Below, one piece after another: positions 33,801 through 43,300 of a DNA stretch of 64,000 nt. Made by a program: the position numbers and the translations under genes. The notes under the pieces were generated by a model. The model was not told the DNA's origin, made no database searches, and saw nothing but the letters and a program-made list of their open reading frames with translations. Each line of letters starts with the position of its first letter. Position 1 is the stretch's first letter. This DNA comes from Diphasiastrum complanatum (taxonomy: Eukaryota > Streptophyta > Lycopodiopsida > Lycopodiales > Lycopodiaceae), in assembly GCA_029204225.1 (NCBI GenBank), contig CM055097.1, positions 72,965,716 through 73,029,715 on the forward strand, given 5' to 3'.

Positions 33801-34802
33801 AATGATGTTACAATCCTTCTAATTTATGTGGATGACATTATTTTAAGTGGAGGGAACAAGGAAGATATAGAAGATATCAAGAAAGCACTAAAAAAGGAAT
33901 TTGAAGTGCATGATCTTGGTCTTTTGAGCTATATCTTAGGAATAGAAGTAATTAGAACTTCTCAAATCACTTTTATTTCACAAGAGAAGTATGCTATTTC
34001 TATTCTCAATAGATTTCATATGGTAGATGCAAATCCTATTGATACACCTATGGAATCACATGTAAAGCTAACTATAAGAGGTAATGAAAGATCCTTCGAG
34101 GACATTACTCTCTATAGGAAGCTAATAGGTTCTCTTATATATCTAACCATCACAAGACCTGATTTATCTTATTGTGTTGGTAGATTAAGCCAATTCATGC
34201 AAGATCCTAGCATAGAACATTGGAAACTAGGAAAGAGGATCTTGAGATACATCTCGGGAACAAAAGATTTTGGCATTGTTTATAGAGGCTCATCACCTAA
34301 CTTATTTGGTTTTTCAGATTCAGATTTTGCAGGAGACCTTATGGATAGAAAATCCATAAATGCACATGCTATTTTCATAGGTGATGGAGCTATCTCATGG
34401 ATGTCGAAGAAACAAGCAACTATATCACTTTCTTCTAGTGAGGCCGAGTACAAAGCTTTGACATCATGCACAAAGGAGATGGTGTGGATCAAGAGGATGA
34501 TTATGGAGCTTCATTTGCTGGATTTTTCAGAGAGTCCAATCATCTTTTGTGACAACCTTTCAGCCCAAAGTCTAGCAAGCAATCCGGTTTTCCATGCAAG
34601 GAGCAAACATATCGAGGTGGCTTACCATTTTGTGAGAGAACAAGTGTTGGCAAAAGAGATCAAGCTTGAACATGTCCCATCAAAGGAATGTGTGGCTGAT
34701 ATCTTTACCAAAGCATTGGGAAAGGACTTATTTTTCAAGCATAGAACAAGTCTTGGTGTACTTTCTAAATCTATGCTAAAACTAGTTGAAGAGGGAGTGT
34801 GA
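30852..34802 (+). CDS. Copia gag-pol polyprotein (Copia-1), 1316 residues, intact
   Basis: One unbroken frame. Gag occupies about residues 1-280 (start LNYSTWKVRM; zinc knuckle CFYCGVKGHFASDC at 245-258). The aspartic protease has D-S-G at 306-308 (WWIDSGATSHMT). The pre-integrase zinc site is H439, H444, C473, C476. Integrase core has Asp503, Asp565 and Glu601 (D-D-35-E spacing between the last two). Reverse transcriptase carries [35 protein letters not shown] and catalytic YVDD at about 992-995. RNase H carries GFSDSDFAGD, ISLSSSEAEY and ADIFTKALGK near the end. All catalytic residues I know to look for are present. The polyprotein would be cut by its own protease in a cytoplasmic particle, copied to DNA and integrated in the nucleus. 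The stop TGA (34800-34802) overlaps the first LTR bases. Gag and pol share one frame, so no frameshift is needed. Confidence 0.97.
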   Translation: MATNGGYMLESNDRLTSLNYSTWKVRMESLLEMNELMDIVVGVEERPLAPQEQLRYDKRAKKALHMIKMNVTNELIKEVGKCTSSSEAWEALKKVYESKSTSRVLTLRRQIFSCMQKKSENGHAFVLRVKALNDELACINDGINNEELVQVILNGLLDDHANLVQSYAIQKCLPSVGDLQEVLLAEEFRLQARVGASSTSQGGEEEAMFSKGKFKGKGKSNWSKGQDQGEHSTFGKKKDRSKLKCFYCGVKGHFASDCFKKKRDQGEKQTNLTIDEGGDELLSNDAFVMSSCLLANHGDIDPWWIDSGATSHMTYHKEYFSSLMAFDGDRKVIYTANDGECAIKGIGTIPISLSTNRNIELKDVLLIPSITKNLLSVSQMLDKGFKVEFDGDACLIKKGCSIIAKGKRQGKLFKLDACVVANQVGCMANEQMSIQEVWHKRMGHLNYKALEVIAKKEVVRGLPKSLTCLNHVCEECALSKSHRLPYTRSISRSKMPFSLLHSDIHGVTTISNGGAKMYVTFIDDFSRFCWVYLLKSKDEVFDVFVKFKVAIETQFTTKIKCLRSDNGGEYISNKFKAFCDEHGIKREYTCPRTPQQNGVAERKNRTLCESAKAMRLNANLPKPFWSDALLCANFLCNRWPSVVLEGKTPFEALFGTKPNVKFLRTFGCICYFNITLDDRTKEDPSSRKGIFVGYSEVSKAYRIYVPSIKKVFTSRDVIFDEGNIPKVVSSDDGVVATNVLDDNGVDDTLDVDVEEASSSQIPRRTPRHKVKPSRLTYDGKGKQVVDGSNYAFLTSFDVPSCVDEARQKEEWIQAMDLEFEALMKNNTWRLVELPKGKSAIGCKWIFKVKTNQDGSINKLKARLVAKGYAQEHGIDYEETFAPVAKMVSIRVIISLATLYGWDLWQLDISNAFLNGDLEEEVYMEQPESYVSHSKPNHVCFLQKSLYGLKQAPRSWYARLNSFLLSQNFTMSEYDHSLYFRISANDVTILLIYVDDIILSGGNKEDIEDIKKALKKEFEVHDLGLLSYILGIEVIRTSQITFISQEKYAISILNRFHMVDANPIDTPMESHVKLTIRGNERSFEDITLYRKLIGSLIYLTITRPDLSYCVGRLSQFMQDPSIEHWKLGKRILRYISGTKDFGIVYRGSSPNLFGFSDSDFAGDLMDRKSINAHAIFIGDGAISWMSKKQATISLSSSEAEYKALTSCTKEMVWIKRMIMELHLLDFSESPIIFCDNLSAQSLASNPVFHARSKHIEVAYHFVREQVLAKEIKLEHVPSKECVADIFTKALGKDLFFKHRTSLGVLSKSMLKLVEEGV
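34788..34797 (+). other. Polypurine tract of Copia-1
   Basis: GAAGAGGGAG ends directly at the first base of the 3' LTR; it primes plus-strand DNA synthesis in LTR retrotransposons. It lies within the last codons of gag-pol. The same tract precedes the 3' LTR of Copia-5 (about 49526-49535). Confidence 0.85.
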
Positions 34803-35450
34803 AAAATTGTCAACTAGTAGTATTTTCCTAACTTGAGATTTTGTAGGCCTATGGCCAAATAAAAGTTAGAGATAGGTTCATACATGTATGTAGAGGCCCA
34901 AAGTATGTGTACACTACTTTTGAGGTCACATTAATTAGAGGAGGTCGAGTGTGGAGCTCTTCTATTGGCTCATAATTTGGTGCATTCCTATTTGACCAAA
35001 TTTCTAGGTATATGGGTGAATCCTATTGGACCCCAATTTTAGCCTATCATAAGACAAGTGGCCAAGAGGCACTATGGCTGCTATAAATAGCCATCTCCAC
35101 GAGTATGTACACATCTCATTTTCATTCTATTGAATGAATGTTATGCTCTTTGAAGGTCCATCTTCTTCTCTCTCACTTTTTTGTTCATATCTTGCATTCT
35201 AGCCACTAGAATTGTGATTTCTTTGTTGCTATGGCTTCACACGTGTGAAATGCAGGTTGTAGGCTCTGAAGTACGGACAGGGACAGCAAGTTTCTGTTTG
35301 TGGAAGCTTATGATCAGATTTTGATGTTTAGTTGATGTTTAGTATGCTTAACATCACAATTTCTATCATTTTTTCAATCTAGATGTGCATAACTTCCATG
35401 GCCAAGATCTTTATGAAACTTTAGCATCTTTTGGATCTGAGTTTTTCACA
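34798..35450 (+). repeat. 3' LTR of Copia-1
   Basis: Appears base-for-base the same as the 5' LTR by eye, offset 5208 bp. It ends CACA next to the AAAAT target duplicate. Confidence 0.97.
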
Positions 35451-35455
35451 AAAAT

Positions 35456-36010
35456 CACGAATGAGAATCTTTTGTCCAACACGAGAAAGTCAGATGACGG
35501 AAACGAAACCGACGACGCGACACAAAAAATGTCACGAAACCTTTTCTGCCCTCACGCTCCAAAGGGTAACAGTAAGATCAAGCAAGTACCCAGAAGTATA
35601 GATATCTGATCTGATGGCATGACATCTGCAGATACACTCTAGGCTGTGGCTAATTCGCCACTCTTGTAATTTTTTGATTAATTGTAGATTTAATTACTCT
35701 AATCTTAAAGTTACATAGAGCGACTATATACTTACTGGATGATACTTGACACATATATGAATATACGCATATATAGAAATGTATGTAGTAGTTTGATGCT
35801 AGTAAGCAATCAAGACGAGATACAGACAAGAAGTCTGCCTGCATGCAAGACAAGTTCTGTGAGCAGGATTCATAGAGATCCACAAGTCCACTCGTAAGCG
35901 AGACATCCACTCATGAGAGAACTGTACTTCTCTCACGCCAACACACTGCATGGATCTACATGCAGTGCTTGAAGAATCAAAGAGAAAATCAATAGATGAT
36001 CTTGTAGCCA
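35456..36010 (+). other. 3' non-coding remnant of Copia-4, with part of its LTR
   Basis: This is the continuation of Copia-4 beyond the Copia-1 insertion. The first 120 bp repeat CACGAA/CGCGACA words (GACGCGACAC at about 35514, TGTCACGAAACC at about 35529), as does the stretch before the insertion (CACGAACACGAA at 29512). Near 35918-35944 AGAGAACTGTACTTCTCTCA followed by CGCCAAC resembles a minus-strand block at about 38970-38940 next to Copia-8, probably shared LTR sequence. Exact LTR borders were not found. Confidence 0.5.
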
Positions 36011-36268
36011 TTATGCACATGTCAATTTATGATGTATGATCTTGAGGGCAAATGTGTCTGTTGTTATTTGTGTGTCTGGTTTTTCCATTCATTTAAATTT
36101 CGCACATTGGTTGAACTTGTTGAATGTTGCATTAATCAGAAAACGTAGGTTAGCAATGTCTGATTACATTTTGGAGGATTGTGGGATTCAGCTGGCAGTG
36201 TCCAGCAATCGCATCTGAACTCCAGCCAAACTGCATTGAGTCATAGTTGTTTCGCTTTCATGACTGTT
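36011..36268. other. Short spacer, nothing recognised
   Basis: AT-rich sequence between the Copia-4 remnant and a minus-strand copia fragment; no motif seen. Confidence 0.3.
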
Positions 36269-36960
36269 TCATGACCGCAAATTCTCATCATTCTCTTGGT
36301 CATATCCCTTGATAGCTAGTCTTGCCTTGCACTTGCTTATGCTTCCATCTGAATTTAACTTGAGTTTGAACACCCGCTTACATCCTATCACATTATTAGA
36401 TGGTCTATCAACATGGGTCCAAGTACTATTATCCATCAAAGCATTATACTCATCTAGCATAGTTTGGTACCATTCTATTGAACTCAAAGCATCTTTTTTT
36501 GAAGGCTCATAAAAACTTGAAATAAGAGCAAAAGAAGTAGACAGATTACCCTCGGCTTGTTGCCCCTCGCCTTGATATGTGAGCCTTGTTGGCTTCATTC
36601 TTACCCTTGATGATCTTCTAGGTGTGGTAGGTTGACTTGGTTCAAGATCCTCCTTAGACTCCTCCTTAGTCTCCTCAAAATCAAGATTATCTTGCTTTTC
36701 GGCCACTATCCTCTTGATGTTTGATATGGTTGAGCCATCATAATGTTTGTGCATCTTGTATTTATCAAAAATTACATCTCTAGACACCAAAAACTTATCC
36801 AAGGATGGAAGATATACCTTGTATCCCTTACTTTATTTGCCATATCCAAGCATGATCCCCTTTGTTGATGATGGATCTTCCTTTGTCCTTGTCTCCAAAG
36901 GTTCATGCACATAACAAGTGCATCCAAATACTTTCAAGTGCTGAAGATTAGGCTTTCATA
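36269..36960 (-). pseudogene. Copia integrase-end, linker and reverse transcriptase start
   Basis: From the right the minus strand encodes LKVFGCTCYVHEPL, TKEDPSSTKGIMLGYGK, an in-frame stop, then KVYLPSL and an open frame from 36802 to 36269. The latter contains FLVSRDVIFDKYK, the acidic linker, RRSSRVRMKPTRLTYQG, EWYQTMLDEYNALMDNSTWT and IGCKRVFKLKLNSDGSISKCKARL. The order and the words TKEDPSS and RLTYxG are also found in Copia-1, indicating a related family. It is cut at both ends; the catalytic parts are missing. Confidence 0.85.
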
Positions 36961-36966
36961 CAAAAC

Positions 36967-38600
36967 TTCAAAATGAGTTTTCCCAGCATGCTATATCTGA
37001 GTTGAATGCTACAGTCACTAGTCTTCAGGGCTCAAACCAAGATATGTTGGAATCCATGGAGAGGTTGCAATCCAAAAATTTAAAATTTGTTGTTAATATA
37101 CAAGTTATCAAAAAGGTAATAATGAAAAAAAAAAGAAAGAGTACCGATGAAGAATATTGATGACTTATCTACACATACCGGCAATAAAAAAAAAAGAGGA
37201 TTCAAGCATTTAAGTATGTTTTCTTTTGATTTGTATTTGTCATTTAAGTTTGATTTGCATTTGATAATATACATTATCAATTTATCAAATATAATTTGAG
37301 TTTTATATGTTTGTTGCAGATCATGTTTGGTGGCAAATAACTTTTTAACATATCATTCATGCATTGGAGAATCTTTAAGTCATGTTTTACCAAGAAAGCC
37401 AACAAAGGCAATAATGAAAAACGTTCAATTTGAAAAAATGAAAAAAGAAATTCGAGAGGTTGTTTTGATTACTTGGATGCAAATGTGATACAAGGTTCTT
37501 GTGTAACAAGAAATTATTATAATGACGGAATGTTCAAAGTAGTTGGCCAACTGCTTCATATAACTGGTTTATACAAATCAAAATGTGGTGAGCTCAATTA
37601 CAACGATTGTAATAATATTTTCCTTGATATCGAAAATGTTCTAAAATACATTATTCAATTCTATAAACTAGACGAACATCAAGTAAATGAAAAGATTATT
37701 ATTGTAACGAAATTAGATGACTCAAAGGTCAAAAGTTGGAATGAGTGAGTGTCACTTTTATGAACAACACTTCAGATACCGATGATCAAACATTTAGTGT
37801 TCAATCAAAAAATCACATATGGTGTTGGCTGCATTCCAAGCGTACTTGTCAAATTTTTCCATTTATTTTTAAAGTATCGTTATTAACATTGAATACATTG
37901 TCTTTTTTTTATTAACATGTCATACATTACTTGCTTTTCTACAGGTCTTGAAAGATGACCATAAAATACTTTCATGGATATTTTCGCATTGCAAGATTAT
38001 AAAGAAACATTTGGAGAGTGAAAAACTTACAGTCCAAAACCATGGAAGTTTTCAAACTCAATCGCACCTTGCAGACAATTTGAAAACATTGAAATGTATG
38101 TACAATATCTCTCATGGGACAACATCAAAGCATCCATGCCTTTATTGCATGAAGGATTGCTACAATATGAATTTGGGACGACCAAACATTGGCCCACACG
38201 AGAAGCAGAAGATCCAAATATGAAAAATGTGCTGCCAATTCCATTAAAACATGTTCACATATGCACATTGCATGCTGACGTTCGTATTATTGAAAAACTT
38301 ATTTATCTGCATATTCTCCTTGCATGGAATACAAAACCGGAGTCTATGGCTAAAGTAGCTATGAAGAGGTTGGAAGAACTTCTTTCAAAGGCAGGACTAC
38401 ATAAAAGGAACGTCACCATTGAAAAAAATGACAGACTCTCTGGAAAAAAAGGAAATGTTTCTAATAAGCCATCAATTGGAGGTGCTAAAGCTAGAAGATT
38501 TTTATGCAATCACACATGCAAAGAATCTAGTGTCAGATATGAAATTTGAAAAGAAATTATTTCAGCCACACGAGTTGATGGAAAAAATTGAATCCGTCCG
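36967..38600 (+). pseudogene. Unidentified decayed gene with intron-like breaks
   Basis: Four coding-looking plus-strand segments follow one another. (1) 36967-37115 encodes HAISELNATVTSLQGSNQ and ESMERLQSKN, helical, ending at a splice-donor-like AAG/GTAATA. (2) From 37320, after an acceptor-like TTGTTGCAG, comes a frame with ESLSHVLPRKPTKA, shifting near 37470 into the open frame 37473-37748 (CVTRNYYNDGMFKVV, NVLKYIIQFYKLD). (3) After another shift MNNTSDTDDQTFSVQSK and HIWCWLHSKRTCQIFPFIF lead to a donor-like AAA/GTATCG at 37874. (4) From 37945, after CTACAG, come KDDHKILSWIFSHC, TTSKHPCLYCMKDC, then VLPIPLKHVHICTLHADVRI, EKLIYLHILLAWNTKPES and GGAKARRFL. The family is not recognised. The Cys-rich SKHPCLYCMKDC could bind zinc. 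It may be a transposase-derived or host gene relic. Confidence 0.45.
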
Positions 38601-39279
38601 CAGGGCTCCGACCCGACTGCTTGGTGGCAATGGTGGTCTGAGACCACTGATGCGAAAGGAAAGGCCGGATAGAGTTGACTTGGCAGGAGTAGCTACTGCT
38701 ACTCGCTGCAGTCTAATTCTCTTCCAAGCTCCAGATTGCTATTGTAAATCTATTGTAGAAATCAAACTTGTAAACATCAGATAATGTTGAATAAAACAAC
38801 AGCAAAAAATTATCTATTGATAGCATGCATTCAAATATTACAGATCATACACATCACTGAACAGAATATTGAGAAAATTGCTTCTATATCAGAACTGAAT
38901 TTACAATACAATTCTTGAGTATTGTCTGTTCCCCAGATCAACGCGTTGGCGTGAGAGGGATGTTCTCTTCTCACAAATAGTATGACTAGCAACTACTAAT
39001 CTGTAAACTCGCTCTGGAGCTATCTCAGACTATCTGTTTGTATCCTGTCCATGACTGTGTGTGTCTTCTCTATGTCCTTCATTGATCCCTTTAAGTGATC
39101 AATCCAAGGAACTGATTAAGTTAGAAGATCTAATCAAAAGAAATACATTAGTCTTAAACAAAACTGATTAAATGCATTAGTCTTAAACAAAATTGATTTC
39201 AATTTTCTGTCGTTGTCCTCTATAAATCATTCGCTTTCTGCCCGTTGTGCTGTGCCTTCATGTTGCAAGCCTTCGCTTT
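38601..39279 (-). other. Probable LTR sequence of Copia-8 and a short GC-rich segment
   Basis: 38598-38720 is GC-richer than its surroundings and contains an imperfect palindrome AGTAGCTACTGCTACT. The block at about 38970-38940, read on the minus strand, shares the words GAGAAC and CTCTCACGCCAAC with the Copia-4 3' remnant (35918-35944), suggesting LTR sequence of the same family. The segment lies downstream of Copia-8 pol in that element's orientation, as expected of a 3' LTR. No borders could be set. Confidence 0.4.
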
Positions 39280-39890
39280 TTGCTTAAGGATGTTTTTTTA
39301 AATTTTCAAGGGCAGTTTCATCTTTTTGAGGACATCTTCGCTTTTCCAAGGGAACCTTCGCTTTTTTCCAAAAAAGGAGAAAAAGGAGAAAAATGCGAAG
39401 GTAGGTTTGAAAATAATTTTAAGGCATTTTAGAGACAGTGTTGCTTTTTCCCGAAAGGTGAAAAACGCGACAGTACGGCATAAACCTTTTCTAAGGGCAG
39501 TGCCCCTTTTTCTAAGGAGGCGAAAGACGCTATAGTAGGACAATGTCCCTTTTTCTAAGAGCAGGTGTTGTTTTTTCCCGAAGGGCGAAAAGGCCGAAAG
39601 GTGAAAAAGCTGACTTTAAGGTAAAAAACCAGTTCTAAGACAAACGTCGCTTTTCTAAGGGTAAGTGTCCCTTTTTCTAAGGGTCTAAATCTTTCCAAGG
39701 CATTTTAGAAACAATGTCTCCTTTTTCACAAAAATGTGAAAAATGTGACAATGTCGAAAAAAGTTTTCAGAATTATTTTCTAAGTGTTTTTTAGACTTAG
39801 GGATGAATTTTCCTCATGCCCAAAAATGCGAACTGTGCGACGAAATAGTTCAAAAATGCAGATTGTGTGAAACCTAGTTCAAAATGCACA
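39280..39890 (-). repeat. Degenerate repeat array downstream of Copia-8 pol
   Basis: About 600 bp are built from recurring words: CTTTTTCTAAGGG (at least five forms), CCCGAAAGGTGAAAAA, and AACGCGACAG or its decayed forms. A longer unit beginning AAGGCATTTTAGA at 39421 recurs near 39697, about 277 bp on. No protein is encoded. The array lies between the end of Copia-8 pol and its probable LTR, the same place as the CGCGACA-type arrays of Copia-4 and Copia-9. Confidence 0.65.
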
Positions 39891-41115
39891 GTTGCAAAAA
39901 ACAACAAAGGAAAAACTAAGGAAAAATGCTAAGGCCTTGAAAGATAGACACTCTTGGTTTCTTCAGCTCCCTCTCAAAGTTGGTATTTTTTTTATTCCGA
40001 AGCTTGTGCGCTACTTCTCAAAAATTGCCTTGTCAAGAGGCTTCATGAAGATATCAGCCACCATCTGCTTCGTTGGAATGAATTCGGTCTTCAGCCTATG
40101 TTTCTCAACTAGATCTCTTATCAGATGATATCTGATAGCAATGTGTTTCATTTTGGAATGAAACACTGGATCCTTCATCAGATGAATGGCGGATGAATTA
40201 TCCATGAATAGTAGTAGTGGCTCATTGGAGTTCTCTCGCTTGAGCCATGTAAGCTCGTTCACCATCTTGGCTGCCACAACATACTTTGTTTCACAAGATG
40301 ATTGCGCGGTCACGATCTACTTCCAACTGATCCATATCATAGCTGCACTGGCTGCTATTGTGCATCCTCCTGAGACACTCTTGCAGTCATCTTTCAGGGA
40401 CACCCAGCTTGCATCATTGTAGGATTTGATCTAGAATCCTTCATGTTGAGAGAAGCACAACCCATAATTATTCGTCTGTTGAAGGTATTGCAGAATTTTC
40501 TTGGCTATCTTCCAGTGCGTAGGGATGAGATTGACATTGAACTGGCTCATTCTGAAAACTGCATAAGCAATGTCAGGGCATATATTATCTGCCAAGTACA
40601 TGAGCGATCTGATTGATCTCTTGTAGGGCACGTTCTGCATGGCTTCATGTTCTTCTCCGTTTTGTCGGAAGTCTTGCTTGGTCAGAACTGTTCTAGCTAC
40701 CATCGGTATATTAGATCCCTTGCAGTCTGTCATTTAAAAATTATCGATGATTTTCTGGATGTATCTTGACTGGTGAAGATACAATTTTCCTTCATCAAAA
40801 TCTCTGTCAATCTGCAATCCTAGGTAGCATCTTGCTTCCCCTAGGTCTGATATTTCAAAATGCTGTGAAATATCATGTTTCACTTGAGCAATCAGCTCAT
40901 CGCTTCTGGACAAAATCAAAGTGTCATCCACGTAGACTGCTATGATTATGATCTTTTCATCTGTGACCTGACATTGTAGTCGGCCATCAATGGTTGAAAT
41001 CCTAAGGATCTGAGAGTGTGATCCTTCTTCTTATACCATTGTCTGGCAGATTGCTTTACTCCGTATATGCTTCTTTGCATTCGACAGACGTAGTTGCAAA
41101 GCGTGAGTAGATAGA
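39891..41115 (-). pseudogene. Copia reverse transcriptase-RNase H (Copia-8)
   Basis: From the right the minus strand reads RSIYGVKQSARQWYKKKD (about 41075), then after a frameshift MDDTLILSRSDELIAQVKHD (40931, the end of the YVDD block), DLGEARCYLGLQIDRD, YLADNICPDIAYAVF and, after more frameshifts, MTAQSSCETKYVVAAKM (RNase H), FMDNSSAIHLMKDPVFH and MVADIFMKPLDKAIFEK ending at 40011. It is the same family as Copia-4 and Copia-9. The left part (39891-40010) is the decayed C-terminus. Truncated on the right near 41115, where unrelated sequence begins. Confidence 0.88.
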
Positions 41116-42228
41116 TCTTGGTGGTTGGTCCTGTTCGCTGATTCTCTAGTGCCGAGCCAAGCTAAAGACATAAGTTATCTCTCACCCATGACCAAGGAGG
41201 TCTCAGAAGGAAGAGAGCAGAAGAAGTTGAGAGCCGAGCATGAGAGCCGAGGAAATACTAGCTAGGAAGATAGTGATTAACTATGTGAGCCTACATGGTG
41301 TATTCCAAAGAAGGAATGACCATGCAGGAGCTAGTCATATTTTCTTGAATAGTTGTAATAAATGTGGACCCCCCTTAAAATAGTAAGAGTGAGCCACCTT
41401 TTGATGGTGACCTCTAGTGGAAGGGCAAATTCCAGATGTAATTTCCAATTTAGTGGAACATGGGCTCCACATGGGCAACCTTCTTGCTTATTTAAGGGCC
41501 CCCCTCTCTTGTGAGGGAGCTTTGATTGTATTTTCAAGTTCTCTTGAGCTAATAAAGAGGATTCTCCACGAGTTCTTGAAGATCAATAAGCTCTTTGTTC
41601 ATGGCAATGATCTTGAGTGATATTTCTATGAGCATGCTTGATTCCTTGCTTGTGGATTAACTAGGTTCTTGTTTCTTGTTCTTGCTTAGTTGTGAATTAG
41701 CTTCAGTTCTTGCTTGTGGAATCTTGTAGAAATCAGCATTCAAGTAAACTATAGAGGCTAGAAATGTGGTGTAAATCTTGCATAGTCTTGGCATTCTAGT
41801 TCTTGATGTTCTGGGATAATCTAGGCATCAAGTAATGTGTATTTCTTGATTCTTAGATTGTTAAATGCTACTAGGAATCGTGTTTTTTGTTTCTTGAATC
41901 TTGTTTTAGTTTCAGTAGCTAATCTAGTTCTTGATTGTTCTTTGATTCAGTAGTTAGTAGTAGAATCGCTCTCTATGCTGAACATTGATCTGCTTGAGTT
42001 GTAGATGGTTGCATGGCTAGTGTATGCATGTAGCTGAGTATCGGGTTTGAGTTACCCACTAACAGGCTAGGAAATACGTAATGCATCCTTGAATATTGCT
42101 TTTGCTTTGTAACCGTTCTAATAAGAAGAATAATCACAAAAATCCATAACAACAGAAGTAATCCAAGAGAGATAAGCCACAAAAGAAAGAGAAAAAATGT
42201 GTTCACAGATTCAGTGAATCTGTCAACA
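41116..42228 (+). other. Probable 5' LTR region of Gypsy-2
   Basis: No coding motif. TATTTAAGG (41488) followed by AATAAAGAGG (41551) looks like an LTR promoter and polyadenylation arrangement. The region ends at CTGTCAACA beside a perfect palindrome ACAGATTCAGTGAATCTGT (42207-42225), followed by TTTGGCACCATTCTCC, which could be a drifted gypsy primer site. No second LTR copy was found, so this is inference from position upstream of a gypsy gag. Confidence 0.4.
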
Positions 42229-42339
42229 TTTGGCACCATTCTCCAGCTACACACATGCTCAACCAAGCCATATCTCAATCTCCTATGTTGCGACATCATC
42301 ATCTGAGAGCTCCTACACATTCATTGCCGAGCTCATCAC

Positions 42340-43300
42340 TTCGGTCTTGACCGAAGTCCTGCTCGTTTCTCAACCGGAGTCTCACGATCCTCACCACGAC
42401 GAGCTCCATGACTCAAGTCTGGACCGGACCACTACCTCATACCTCTCGACCGAACCACAACTTCACGATCCTAACATGTCCCAAGTTACACCTCAACCAC
42501 CATTAATCATTCAAAACTCTAACGAAGTCATAACTCCATATTTAGAACGAACATCTCTTTGACATCTCGCCCGAAGGAAACCGTCACATCTCAATCGGAC
42601 CCTTCAGTCCAAATTTCAACCGGAGTGCTCAGTCCAAACTCGACCGGAGCACTGCCATCAATTCTCAACTGGAGTATTTCGCTCGCATCTCAACTGGAGT
42701 GCTCAGTCCAAACTCGACTGAAGCACTGCCATCACATATCAACCGGAGCATTTCGCTCACATCTCAACCGGAGTGTTCAGTCAAAACTCGACCCGAGCAC
42801 TGCCATCAATTCTCAACTGGAGCATTTCGCTCGCATCTCAACCGGAGTGCTCAATCCAAACTTGACCGGAGCACTGCCATCAAGGCTCAGTAGGAGCATT
42901 TCACTCACATCTCAACCGGAGTGCTCAGTAAAAACTCGACCGGAGCACTGCCATCACATATCAACCTGAGCATTTCGCTCACATCTCAATCGGAGTGTTT
43001 TGTCCAATATCGATCGAAGCACTCTGCTCAAATCTTGACCAAAGCATTTCGTTCCGATCTCAACCAAAGAACTCTCCTCAGATCTCGATCAGAGCACTCT
43101 GCTCAGATCTCCACCGGAGCACTCTTCTCAAATCTCAACTGGAGCACTCTGCTCAAATCTCAACCGGAACACTACTCTTGAATCTCAACCGGAGGCCACA
43201 GTCACCTCTCAATCGACGGCCCACTTCCAGTCTCAACTGGAGCTGGACCCCTGTCAAATTTTAACCGGAGCCGGAGCCTCACTCAAGTTTCGACCGATGC
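42340..43300 (+). repeat. 24-bp minisatellite with 72-bp higher-order unit in the leader of Gypsy-2
   Basis: The word AACCGGAG (or AACTGGAG, GACCGGAG, GACTGAAG) recurs every 24 bp over most of 42660-42840 and onward, with three alternating linkers (tgctcagtccaaactc, cactgccatcacatat, catttcgctcacatct), giving a 72-bp higher-order period. The first monomers are visible at 42349 and 42373, before the dense array; it loses order after about 43290. Because 24 is a multiple of three, long plus-strand frames stay open (42559-42969, 42995-43264) and read as 8-residue repeats, but codon context gives no proof of translation. Confidence 0.85.

Larger units (their letters stand above)
29590..35450 (+). 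mobile_element. Copia-1: complete, apparently intact Ty1/copia retrotransposon
   Basis: A 5861-bp element with two 653-bp direct LTRs (29590-30242 and 34798-35450), each TGTGAAAAATTG...TTTTTCACA. The LTRs look identical by eye along their full length. It is flanked by the 5-bp target duplication AAAAT at 29585-29589 and 35451-35455. The PBS TGGTATCAGAGC starts directly after the 5' LTR, the polypurine tract GAAGAGGGAG directly precedes the 3' LTR, and a single open gag-pol frame fills most of the interior. It sits inside the 3' non-coding part of Copia-4. Identical LTRs and an unbroken frame suggest very recent insertion and possible activity. A decayed relative is Copia-5 (45510-50270). Confidence 0.97.

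Noticed and set aside
32451..34813. Antisense and alternate-frame open frames across Copia-1
   Set aside because: They are shadows of the intact gag-pol frame.
38598..38720. GC-rich segment considered as a tRNA or other structured RNA
   Set aside because: No tRNA T-loop, anticodon arm or consistent cloverleaf could be drawn.
42349..43290. The 24-bp repeat considered as a CRISPR array
   Set aside because: There are no unique spacers: the linkers themselves repeat in a three-step cycle, and the context is a plant gypsy element.
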